A DNA stretch of 64,000 nt from Paramacrobiotus metropolitanus (lineage: Eukaryota > Tardigrada > Eutardigrada > Parachela > Macrobiotidae). Under the pieces are notes generated by a model. That model worked only from the letters and a program-made list of their open reading frames with translations, did no database searches and was not told the DNA's origin. Positions 45,411 to 54,119 of this stretch are shown here, piece after piece. The stretch covers positions 62,001 to 126,000 of the forward strand of contig NW_026570310.1 of the NCBI RefSeq assembly GCF_019649055.1. Direction: 5' to 3'. The stretch's first letter is position 1. Every line of letters begins with the position of its first letter. The position numbers and the translations under genes were made by a program.

Positions 45411-46751
45411 GGAGCAAAATCAAACAAAACCTGTCTGTTGTTATTTATTTCGATAACGTTGTCAAAGACTAACATTGCAACACACACCACTCCTTCCTTT
45501 AAAGCTTTGGCAAATTTAAAATTAATGTTAAGATTGCCTTGCCTAATTAGAGAAAGAGCCCCGCGGCCAGTATGTCCGCGAGTGAAGTCAAAGCCGTAAA
45601 TACAAAAGCCACCAGCATTATAATCCGAACGATCAAAGGGTAGCTCGCCCGGACCTTCTCCTAAACGCTCCAGTGTGTCTAAAAGTCCTTCGTAGGCCTC
45701 GGCTGTGGCCCCGTTTTCATAATCTAAATTGTATCCTCGAGTGGGAAACAGCTGGCCGTCGATCTCGGCATGGACATAAGACAGGTTAAAATGATCGAAA
45801 TTAAAGGGAGTTGACTTGTATTCCCCAGCAAAAGAACGACTGGGTGATAGGGCTAGGAACATTACCTTTGGGAGCTGTCCAATCACGATATTCGCCCACA
45901 CGTGTTGTTGCTGACCAGATATCAGAGTACACTGCCGCATCGCAACGCGTTCAACGTGATATTTTGCATTATTGCCAACCAGTTGCTTTGTCATTGCGGC
46001 AAGATAATCCGGAGCTGGTTCGTATTTGCGTATACGCAATCGGGGATTCCGAATCGCTACAACTTTAGGTGCTGCCAGGTCGCTATCGGCAATAAACGCT
46101 AGATTCTTTCGGTTACGAATCAGTTTGATGCTTAACTCTACGCCTGGTATAAGTGGGCGATCCTGCTGAAACAAGTCGCAGTGCAACTTGCCTGACAACT
46201 GGAGTGGCTTCAATGTTTGTATCCACTTTCGCCTTTTTCAGCACCTTCACTATGGAAAGATGATTTTCCGTCTACTTTCTCTGTGAAAATCGGATCTTTG
46301 GACATTTCAGTGTCCATAGCGAACCCACCAGACTTAGTTGGGTTAGCTGCGCTTGTTTTGTATAACCCAAAAGGCTCTCCAAATAAGCGCGAATGTGATA
46401 CATCGAGCTACTGTCCGATATACTGCGACCGCCTAGAGTAACACTAACTTGCTCGAAAAGACTGTGTACAATGTTGTTAATAGGGGCCAAACAGTCGCTA
46501 TCCGTTGGTATGGTTCCAGCTGCATTAGTAACGTGAAGATCGCACGTAAATCGAATATCGGCTAAGCTAACCAATTCCGACTGACATGGAGCTACAGTAA
46601 ATGAAAAATCATTGGATTCGTCGGTCGTGGCTTGTGAGGGCCCCAAATAATAATCTCTGGTATTCCATCGTTCCGTTAGTGTTGAAGGTAAGTAGAATAA
46701 GTGACTCTCTAACAACATTGATGGCTCTGAGCCGTTTTCTATAAGCGCCAT
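45407..46751 (-). CDS. Major capsid protein (double jelly roll), two reading-frame breaks
   Basis: The N-terminal jelly roll is read from 46751 (FTVAPCQSELVSLADIRF, SVTLGGRSISD). The C-terminal one is read to 45407 (GKLHCDLFQQDRPLIPGVE, GFCIYGFDFT, EGVVCVAMLVFDNVIEI). Homologues are often annotated F54H12.2-like in invertebrate genomes. About 448 codons fit the shorter invertebrate version. Two frame changes lie at a T4 run (46356-46359) and a T5 run (46234-46238), with no internal stop in the implied frame. Role: hexon-like trimers of the capsid shell. It lies between PX and the protease. Confidence 0.85.
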
Positions 46752-46796
46752 TGCTACAGTTTGTCTTTTATCGCGTCAATTGCTCGTTGCTTCTTA

Positions 46797-47122
46797 CTAA
46801 TGCTGACTATTTTTTCTTTCGTCCCTTAATGCCTGAGCCGCTTTGTTGACGTATTTTTCACTGACGTGCTCGACAGCTTTATCGATGGCTGATTCTACCG
46901 CTTTCGAGGCAAATGTCTTCATGTGTGGTTGGGCGGTAGCAATCATGTTGTTGATGTGAGGTGCAGCCTTACTAAACAACCCCGCGCAAATCCTATGATG
47001 CGACCCCAAAAGCTGCCACCCGTCATTGGTGCACCGCGGTAAACGGGCATTCCGTAACCGTGCTGACGATTGAATATTTGAATGTAGCGAGATTCATCGA
47101 ATTTAAGTTCTTGGAGTACCAT
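46797..47122 (-). CDS. PX/core-type basic amphipathic protein, one break
   Basis: It starts at ATG 47122, overlapping the penton C-terminus by 20 bases. The N-terminal part has GYGMPVYRGAPMTGGSFWG, which resembles the Gly-rich cleavage-site region of Maverick PX and adenoviral core proteins. After a frame change at a C4 run (46980-46983) an amphipathic helical region follows (KAAPHINNMIATAQPHMK, SAIDKAVEHVSEKYVNKAAQ) and it stops at 46797. The likely role is DNA condensation or membrane interaction inside the particle; processing by the adjacent protease is inferred. Confidence 0.65.
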
Positions 47123-47865
47123 TTTTAGTGTTTTTCAGTCGGAAGTGTAGTTTGATTATTGCAGTACCTGGATGGAAAAACACTTCATTACCTAAATCAT
47201 CGCATACTTTAATTTCAACTGTTTGGAACGTATGACGGGCTATAGGTACGTAGTGAGGGCTTTCAAAACGGATGCACGTATCTTCAAACGAGCTCGCTTG
47301 CGTTGATATCGTGCGCAACAAAGGAACCATAGCATCCCACCACTAGACCGTATTCAATGATGTCACAGTAGACGTGTACAATGCGATTATGTTTCCCCGG
47401 GTGGAGGACATAAGTAGGGCTATCACTGCCCGTATAACTGTAGTCTTGCAGCAAACCTAAAGCACGGGTATACTCTGCACCGTGGAACGTCAGGGTGGTG
47501 TCTGGTCTGATACTTAGTTCAGAGGAGTTACCACTGACTACGATATGACCATATAAAACTGGTTCATCATCCGTCGCGCCATCACGCAAAAGCACATTAA
47601 CAGCGTGTATTAACCGGTTTTCGTCCGGATATGCTTTTCACTTAAAAACGAGTCTCCCGAGTGGGATAATTAGTTCGCGCAATACCAACCACTAAGCCGC
47701 TATTAAATTTTAACTGCATAGGAGGAAGTATTAATTCTGATAACGCAACTTCCCAGGTACCGTCCAGATCCACTGCCCTGGCTAATAAAGTTGTGAAATG
47801 TCCGGGACAGTTTTTGGATACAAATCACGAGACGCCGAAGATGGCAGTGTCAAGTAAAAACTCAT
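47103..47865 (-). CDS. Minor capsid protein (penton, single jelly roll), breaks
   Basis: ATG at 47865 overlaps the integrase stop (ATGA). Its start MSFYLTLPSSASRDLYP is characteristic of Maverick pentons. The middle shows AVDLDGTWEVALSELILPP. The C-terminus (SPHYVPIARHTFQTVEIKV then FFHPGTAIIKLHFRLK) is the conserved penton end. Frame changes fall at a T5 run (47811-47815) and a CCC run (47335-47337). A TAA within 47638-47644 splits the middle in one frame. Role: pentamers at capsid vertices. Confidence 0.8.
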
Positions 47866-48918
47866 TTTAATTCGTTTGCGTTTTCCCAAGAGTCATACGC
47901 GGGGCCGTAGCCATACCAACGTACCAGATATTGTTTTTTACCCTTGTGTGTGCGCTCCCTTAATATCCTAGAAATGCGATGGTATGGCCTCTCAGTCATT
48001 ACAAATTTTGACAGTTCGGAAGCATAGAAGTGTCCGTCGATTGCTTCACCAGCTAGGTCTTCGATAGCATACAAAAAATGGCTTTTATGTTTTAAAACTC
48101 TGACTACTTTAAAAATTTCTTCCGTGTAATTTGTTTCGTAACCTTTTTCGAACGTGTTTTTCTTTTGGCAATTCGCACATGGTCGCCAGCTGTAAATGCG
48201 GGCCCCTTTGATTTCTTTTGTTCGCTGAGCATACGTTCAAGGATAGAGTTGCTCTCGTTTACTCCAACGTTTTCTGGAGCATAACCGGTTGAAGAATGCA
48301 CAGTGCTATTATACCCTTGCATTATCTGTGGCAAAACGTCTATGTATCGATATGTGTTTTTTCAGTCATGTATACGTACATACGGTTTTTAATGGTACGG
48401 TTGAGTCGTTCTACCATTGCGCATTTTACATCATCATTTCGAGTAGTAAAAAAGGTTACATTACATTCTTTAAAAAATGCACGCATTTCTCTTCCAACAA
48501 ATTCTTTACCGTTATCACTTTGACAGCGCAGTGGCGGACTGCATTGTTTGTAAATTGTGCTGAGCGCTGCAGCAATTTCTGGCGGCTTTTTTGACTTCAC
48601 TGGCTCCGCCCAACCATATCTGGAGAAACAATCAACACACGTCAGCACGTAATTAAAACCATCGTTTTCTTTACGAAACTTTTGCATATCCATCAAGTCA
48701 ATTTGGTGTTGGTCTCCTACATTTACTGATATAATTTTTCTTCGTTTAAACTTTGAGCGGTATGCTTTATGTTGTGTATACGCGTCCTTAGACTGTAAGT
48801 ATTGTTCAACTTGCTGACGTGTATAATTATGTTTTTGAGCTTCTTTAAACAGACGCTCAACTCCTCCAAGGCTACCGGGGTTCCCGGCATCCAGGTAAAT
48901 TTCATCTAGTGTTACCAT
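47862..48918 (-). CDS. Maverick retroviral-like integrase with C-terminal chromodomain, breaks
   Basis: ATG 48918 lies one base after the stop of the preceding gene. The zinc-binding and core parts run to 48340, with catalytic Asp in HQIDLMDM, Asp in CQSDNGKEF and Glu in MVERLNRTIK. The C-terminal chromodomain (ISRILRERTHKGKKQYLVRW, then YGPAYDSWENANE) is at 48000-47865. Frame changes fall near T runs at 48357-48362 and 48144-48148. It inserts the element into DNA and makes the 6-base duplication; the chromodomain probably guides it to marked histones. Confidence 0.9.
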
Positions 48919-48919
48919 T

Positions 48920-50449
48920 TTAAGCAAAGTTTAACCACCCTCCAGTTTGTGTTGTACGCTGTTTTTTACGTGGTGGCCCGTAGAACTTTGTTGGGGCTCT
49001 AGCGATTCTCCGCCTATATGTGTTGGTTTCTTGTTCTTCATCCTTTTTGCTACTTAACTGAACATTATTTTTTGTTTTCGCAGGCTGTGGGTTGTATGTT
49101 ATAGCTTTTCTATGCGCTGCTTCAATTGGCATGGGTGCCGACGGGCCCGTTAGCCCCGGAACAGTTAAGGCATTTTCAACAGACAGTTGCGTAGACGTCG
49201 GCAACAGAGCAGTTTTATCGCGAGTCTTACGACGCACCGCGGTTTTAATTGGAGCCAACGCCTTACCTAAAACCTGTAAGCTGGTGGAAGGTCCCTCGAT
49301 GGCTAGTCGCGTACCAGCATACGGTAACGCTGAATTTTTACGTGTACTTCGTCGCAGTGAGACTTTATTTGGTTGATAATTAAGTGCCTTTGCATTTATA
49401 TTTGACGGCAGTGCTGGATTTTCATGGGGTTCGTAATCCAGAACTCCGTCAGGAGAAAACATCAACAATTGGTGGTTCTTGCGGTGCATCTTGTATGCTT
49501 GGTGGTGTCGGTGCAAACTCTATAGTTGGCGCCTGGTTCTTCTTCGGCATGGTGTTACGGGAAGTTTTGGAACACCACGCTTTTAGTTATTGGTGGGACT
49601 TTTGGGGATTTGTATACGTGTTTGACTAAAGTTTTCGAAGGGGTTGGAACATAGTGGACAACAGGTTCGCTCGGCACGGTTGTAGGAACATAGTGCACGA
49701 TTGGGTCCGCGGGCACTTGTACGTAATGCACCAACGGCTCGGACTGTACGTACTCAATTTGGGGTGACGAATTTGCTTGAATTTGCTGGTCATTTGTTGC
49801 TGTACTAACCTGGATACCACGGCTCTCAAGCAAAGGTCCGGTTTGAAAAAATGCATCTTGCATTAGCGGCTTTGCCTCAACGTATTTTGACACGGTTGCT
49901 GGCTTATGCAAAAGTTCCGATGGCAAGGTATTGCTTTCTATGGTATAGTTTGGTGTCTCGCTAACCGGCAGGCGCGTAACCGGACGTTGGTTCTCCAAGG
50001 CGGCTCGCACCATTAGCTGCTGATTCATGTTATCGCTAATTTCTTGGGCCCTTTTCCAAGTAGATGTTGGACCTGACCTATTTTTGCCACTTACGAATTC
50101 TGATTCCGGTACTAACACGTAAGTCTTCATTTTGTTAGGAACGATGTTAAAAGAGTTCCCAAAACTGGTAGAAGAACTCCTAAAAATCCACCTTTTTGCT
50201 GTAAAAGCTTTTTTCTTTTTTTCACGCGTTAAATTCCGATCAGCTAGTCGCTTTATTTTTCCAACATGAGCACGTGCTTTCGCTAAATGTGTTTTACTTA
50301 ACCCCTTTGGTTGCTTAATAAGGTTCAAGCAGGCTTCTTCAATTGCAGCGACCTGTTTAGTAGTAGAAAATTGAAAAAAACGCTCTCTGCTGTCTGGGTG
50401 TCATCAAACGTAGAGCGTCGATTAGCTTGAGAATTTCTTCTGGCTTCAT
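48920..50449 (-). CDS. Large basic Maverick protein (conserved N-terminal helix module, disordered middle, basic tail)
   Basis: It starts MKPEEILKLIDALRLMTPRQ at 50449. The N-terminal module (KGLSKTHLAKARAHVGKIKR, LADRNLTREKKKKAF) resembles the conserved small helical, Lys-rich protein found in most Mavericks and adintoviruses. Then come a long Pro/Val/Tyr-rich region with repeats of VHYVP (EPLVHYVQVP, DPIVHYVPT, EPVVHYVPT), Ser/Thr/Arg segments and a C-terminus PPRKKQRTTQTGGWLNF. Changes of frame lie at an A7 run (50374-50380), near 49550 and at an A4 run (49456-49459). The function is unknown; nucleic-acid binding is likely. Confidence 0.6.
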
Positions 50450-50552
50450 TTTTCTACATAGATTCTTCGGTAGCCAAAAATATTCGATTGTAAGCGGGCC
50501 TTGTCGGGGGTTTCCGGACGTAAGTTAATTAATAAGTATCCAAACGGTTCCT

Positions 50553-51079
50553 TTATAGCCTTTTATAAGCTTCTGGCAAGTGTGGCATGCCCAGCTGATG
50601 CGCTAGCGTTTTTATTTGCTGTGTGTCGCGAACAGATTTAAATACGACCATATATTGTGAGTTGAGAGAAATATCACGCATGTTCTTTCCTTGCTTGAAA
50701 AGGTTTTGTGAGATGAAAACAACAGAAACGTTTTTGTGGTGAACATCACGGGTAAATAACGCGGATGCCTTAGTAGCAGATGCTATTTCCTCCATTAAAT
50801 CATCCAAAATTAGCAGCGTTGTATCACCTTTTCTGAAAAAGCTTTCGTCATTAATAATGGAATCAATGCCTTGTACAAGTTCAATAGATTCGTCAAAAGT
50901 TGAAAAGGTTTCTTGCCACGTACCGTACGCGTAAACAATACGAGTAGGGACGGGAGTGAAACTTTGTGAAACGTTTTTCAAGAGTTGCAACGTAAACGTT
51001 GATTTCCCAGACATTGTTGGTCCTGAAATGTAAATTGTGCAAGGAGTTTTAAAACGAAAATCAAAAGTGATTTTTCCAT
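50553..51079 (-). CDS. Packaging ATPase (FtsK/HerA, A32-like)
   Basis: ATG at 51079 is separated from the main frame by a T5 run (51071-51075). Walker A is GPTMSGKST and Walker B TLLILDDLMEE. Further conserved blocks are TRDVHHKNVSVVFISQNLF and MRDISLNSQYMVVF with RD-x2-QI. About 175 codons, compact but complete in motif order. It would pump the element's DNA into capsids. The relic at 436-795 is a second, older copy of the same family. Confidence 0.9.
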
Positions 51080-51203
51080 TTCTAAAACCTCAGATAATTC
51101 GACCTTAAGCCGCTAGTTCAGCACACCTGTAAAATCCGCAAAAATTCCGAAAATTTTCCGTTGAAAAGTCTAAAATTTTACGATTACTGGGAGTTTTGGT
51201 TAA

Positions 51204-51730
51204 TTAACTGCAGGAGGTTTTTATCGCTTCTGCAACTGCCTGCACTTGTACAACGGATGTACATCCTAAAAGAACGCAGTTACCCGTATGAAACACGTTA
51301 ACTGTGGCTCCTAAATACTTAAATTTAATCTGAACTGCTGGAAATAGTTCAGGCTCAAAAAATGCCTTACTTACTTCCGGTATTGTTCTGCTTTTATTGT
51401 ATAAATTGGCAAGATTGACTTTTGTACTATGACGGTAAGTGCTTACGATATTTGCTATACTACGTACCTTAATCTCCAAAGTAAAATCATGCAGAAGTAA
51501 CATCAGCTTATAAAGAGCAGCAGTTGCTCCGCTTCATCAACTGACTTACCGCCGTTTATGATGGCCTTGCCGTTCACAAACAGTTGACAGAATGTGTTAC
51601 CATTCAAGCGAAGGTTAACTGCGTTAAAGTTTTTCATCTTAGTAGCATCGTTCCCGAAAACACGGGTTATCGCGTCCAAGTCGATCCTTCTGTCAAACCT
51701 GACGGACAAAATAACGTTGTGTATCTCCAT
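51204..51730 (-). CDS. TATA-binding-protein-like (TBP-like) two-lobe protein
   Basis: Lobe 1 (ATG 51730 to TGA 51503) reads MEIHNVILSVRF, RRIDLDAI, AVNLRLNGNTF, QLFVNGKAIINGGKSVDEAE; this matches the TBP repeat pattern, including the LxF-x2-GK-x4-TGAKS-like turn. Lobe 2 (51503-51204) reads FTLEIKVRSIANI, FFEPELFPAVQIKF, VNVFHTGNCVLLGCT, matching the TBP second repeat with its YEPELFPGL hallmark. The lobes are in overlapping frames joined by TGATG (51505-51501), either translational coupling or a one-base error. Two lobes of 75 and 99 residues give a full TBP core with no N-terminal extension. It probably acts at element promoters; TATA boxes are present nearby. Confidence 0.75.
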
Positions 51731-51844
51731 GGCTGAACACACTAATCGCGACAGAATGAGCACGAATTCTTTATATACGTTTCTTACTCAGTCTGTCGCA
51801 AATAGAGGCATTAGCCTTTTTTTATGCTATTTAATTTTCTTTTG

Positions 51845-52411
51845 CTACCTAAAAGTATCCCAGACAAAGCTGTAGATTGTCATTGGTAAAAAAGACCAAA
51901 AACATAGTAAATCGAAATAGTGCATTATGTTACACAAGTCAAATGCTGTTAGCCTACGTATCCATGGACACTCCTCAGGACCCCAGAAGCTGTCCTGTAC
52001 AATGCGAGCTACATCCAAAAATCCTCGGTATGGAATCTGTAAAGAGCGCCCGGGTTGTGAAAAGCGGATCATCCGCCCATATTTAGGATGGATACTGAGA
52101 AGTACATCCATACAAGCAGGTCCGGCAAGAGTGACCTTTTCCGCAGATTTGCTTGTGATTGCCTTGTCCATCGCTGCTTGGATAGTTCCCGCTTTCAACT
52201 TATTCAGGACGTCCGAAATTTCACTACATCCCAGACGCACTCCTTTCCGGAACGCCTCTTCATGATCTTTGTAACCGTCTGTTTCCTGATCAAAAGCTAG
52301 AACAAGACTGACCTTTTTCGTGTTCCAAAACATACTTACCACATTGTTGACCTTATAGATGATGTATCCGTTCAGCTCTCCCAAAATCTCCAAAGTGCGT
52401 GCAAAATCCAT
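51845..52411 (-). CDS. Uncharacterised Maverick protein, possibly two PC4-like repeats
   Basis: It starts MDFARTLEILGELNGYIIYK at ATG 52411. Two segments show the pattern of beta strands followed by a basic Gly/Ser turn and an amphipathic helix: VVSMFWNTKKVSLVLAF then RKGVRLGCSEISDVLNKL, and MDVLLSIHPKYGRMIRF then GRSLQIPYRGFLDVARIV. This resembles the PC4/ssDNA-binding fold ending in KGI-x-L-x(4)-W/F-x2-L. The C-terminus after FWGPEECPW is hydrophobic and may reflect a frame error. As first gene of the block and neighbour of TBP-like it could act in transcription or DNA binding; this rests on pattern only. Confidence 0.4.
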   Translation of the reverse strand: MDFARTLEILGELNGYIIYKVNNVVSMFWNTKKVSLVLAFDQETDGYKDHEEAFRKGVRLGCSEISDVLNKLKAGTIQAAMDKAITSKSAEKVTLAGPACMDVLLSIHPKYGRMIRFSQPGRSLQIPYRGFLDVARIVQDSFWGPEECPWIRRLTAFDLCNIMHYFDLLCFWSFLPMTIYSFVWDTFR

Positions 52412-52439
52412 TTTTGATTGCAAAAGCGACTAACAAGTA

Positions 52440-52827
52440 GCAAACAATTTTTCTTACGGAACTGAAAAGCAACTGACAATTCAAGGTTTACCCGCTAGCC
52501 TTTTATATCCTCACGACTACAGCGACTGCAAAGTGTTGGATTTTGATTCGCATAAAATCCCTCCAAAACTCCGCCTTTTTATGGAAAGCAATGGTTTCCA
52601 TTGGTCAAACTTTTCCCAACACAAGACTGTAGCGATTGGCTGAAAAATCGATAATTTTGCTCCGCCTTTTTTCCCCTGCAAGCCTTGTTAGAAGGTGTAA
52701 AAGGCGGAGACTTGGAAGCTTCGTCCTTATTGGTATTATATATAAACTACGATGGTCAAGCAAAATTTAGATTTCGGTTTTAGAAACAGGCTTTTATTGA
52801 TTCAGTTTTTTGTCATTAAACAGCAAA
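52440..52827. promoter_or_regulatory. Bidirectional promoter between the IAP and the minus-strand block
   Basis: It holds three GGCGGAG/CTCCGCC boxes (about 52568, 52662, 52698), each with ATTGG or CCAAT 15-35 bases away (CCATTGG near 52595, GATTGGCTG near 52632, TTATTGG near 52726). TATATATAAA near 52738 sits about 90 bases before the IAP ATG at 52828. The same paired boxes occur at 44517-44555 and 39708-39826 in the element. Transcription in both directions is inferred from the divergent genes. Confidence 0.5.
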
Positions 52828-53759
52828 ATGGACATGCGTAATGTGATCCATCGTCTGGCTACGTTTAAACACACCAATTGGGACAATAGTTTACTTCCAC
52901 CGACGTACTTGGCCTTAGCCGGAATGTTTTATCGTGGAACCGGGGATGAAGTTCAGTGCGCATATTGTGACGGTATTATGTCCGGATGGGGTAAAATCCG
53001 AAGCCCAAGGCGGCATCATCAATTACTGTTTCCAAACTGTCCAATGTCAAAGAGAACACCTGAACCCATTACTGCGGAAGGAGAAGACGTCGTGGAGGTG
53101 TGGGCGTCAGCGCCAGTTGCTATTCCGGGGACCTATAGCTACGCTGTGCGCTTTCCAGACATGATGGATTACAAGGCTCGTTTTCTACATTTGCCGAGTG
53201 GCCTGAATCAAAAGCTCAGCATCCCAGGGTCATGGCCCAAGCCGGTTGGTTTTATAACGGGAACGGTGATTGCGTCCAGTGCTTTCACTGCGGACGAGAG
53301 CTTGAAAGATGGGTTCCCACCGATGGAGCATGGGAAGAGCACGCCAGAGCGTCGCCCATATGTCCATTTGTCATAGCACAAAAAGGAGAACAGTATGTCT
53401 ACGACGTTCAGACCAAGCAAGCAAAGGAATCAGCGCAGATCTGTGACAAGGTATCTCAAGCGTATGCGGCTAGGAAAAGAGAAAATAACCCCCTGGAGAA
53501 AGTGCAATGTAAGGTCTGCTTAGACAATGAAGTCCAAGTTGTATTCCGTCCATGTAATCATCTGGCCTGCTGCAATAACTGTTCAGATAGATTGATACAG
53601 TGTCCTGTTTGCAGAACTGTGGTGATTCAAAAAATCCGAGTTTTTTGTGTTAGTGTAAAGTTTCACCTATTATTCGTGAAAAACAAAAAACCAAAAATCA
53701 CAAATCGTCAAAAATACCGATTGCAGTATTGCAGTGCTACGGCTACTTTTGGAAAATGA
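52828..53759 (+). CDS. Inhibitor of apoptosis protein (two BIR domains and a RING), one break
   Basis: ATG 52828 is in good context (CAAAATGG). BIR1 has C-x2-C (CAYC) and HHQLLFPNC. BIR2 has CFHCG, W and EEHARASPICPF. The C-terminal RING is C3HC4 (CKVCLD, PCNHLACCNNC, CPVC). The frame changes at a TTTT run (53181-53184), between BIR1 and BIR2. The C-terminus reads about 35 residues past the usual IAP end. IAPs of this layout block caspases and act as E3 ligases; baculoviruses carry similar genes to keep infected cells alive. It is the only gene on the plus strand at this end and lies 350 bases from the right terminus. Confidence 0.9.
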
Positions 53760-53799
53760 TAAACAACTGTTTCACTTGTTACTTTAAAGCTTAACAAAA

Positions 53800-53950
53800 A
53801 AAACAAAAAAAAGTGATAAACTCAAAAAAATGATGCATGTTATGTTGGCAAAAACAAAAAAGGGGAGAAAAAGGGAGGGGAAAATTTAATCAAAGAAAGG
53901 GGTGAAATGGGTGGGGAAAATTTAAACAAACAAATGGGGTACACCGGGTT
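53800..53950. repeat. Purine-rich tract with a GGGGAAAATTTAA repeat
   Basis: GGGGAAAATTTAAWCAAA occurs at about 53877 and 53916, each followed by AAAGGGGT or AAATGGGGT, in an A/G-rich stretch between the IAP and the right terminus. Confidence 0.6.
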
Positions 53951-54037
53951 GGACGATGTATCGTAAATCAATAACATAAGGTGGTGTTGTGACGCCGAAT
54001 TGTTTGTGTTAAATGCACGTCGTATGCAGTATGTTTG

Positions 54038-54110
54038 TAAACAAGATGTTTATTGTTTGTTTGGCCATCAGTTGTTTGTTTGGTGACCATTTCAACGCTT
54101 CTTTTCTTCT
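54038..54110 (-). repeat. Right terminal inverted repeat
   Basis: The complement of the left terminus, ending ...CTTTTCTTCT. Relative to the left copy it contains about 20 extra bases built of CAAACAAACA-type repeats before AACATCTTGTTTA. Confidence 0.85.
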
Positions 54111-54116
54111 GGCGAC
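54111..54116. repeat. Right 6-base target-site duplication (GGCGAC)
   Basis: Identical to 39106-39111 and directly abutting the CT terminus. Confidence 0.85.
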
Positions 54117-54119
54117 ACC

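Larger units (their letters stand above)
39112..54110 (-). mobile_element. Maverick/Polinton (adintovirus-like) element, 15.0 kb, with IAP, TBP-like and H2A-like genes
   Basis: The element has AG...CT termini, matching terminal inverted repeats and a 6-base target duplication. It encodes the Maverick morphogenesis set on the minus strand: integrase, packaging ATPase, adenain-type protease, penton, double-jelly-roll major capsid protein and PX. Additional genes are a TBP-like protein, a protein with possible PC4-like repeats, an IAP on the opposite strand and an intron-containing H2A variant. No PolB is visible. Reading-frame breaks occur in most large genes but lie at homopolymer runs, and no in-frame nonsense codon was seen in the morphogenesis genes. 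A nested 700-base hairpin repeat occupies 43518-44217. Confidence 0.9.

Noticed and set aside
44517-52680. GGCGGAG-containing segments at 44.5 and 52.7 kb as the terminal repeats of the Maverick
   Set aside because: They are partly inverted relative to each other, but similarity is short and there is no target duplication. The true ends at 39112 and 54110 have both repeats and duplication.
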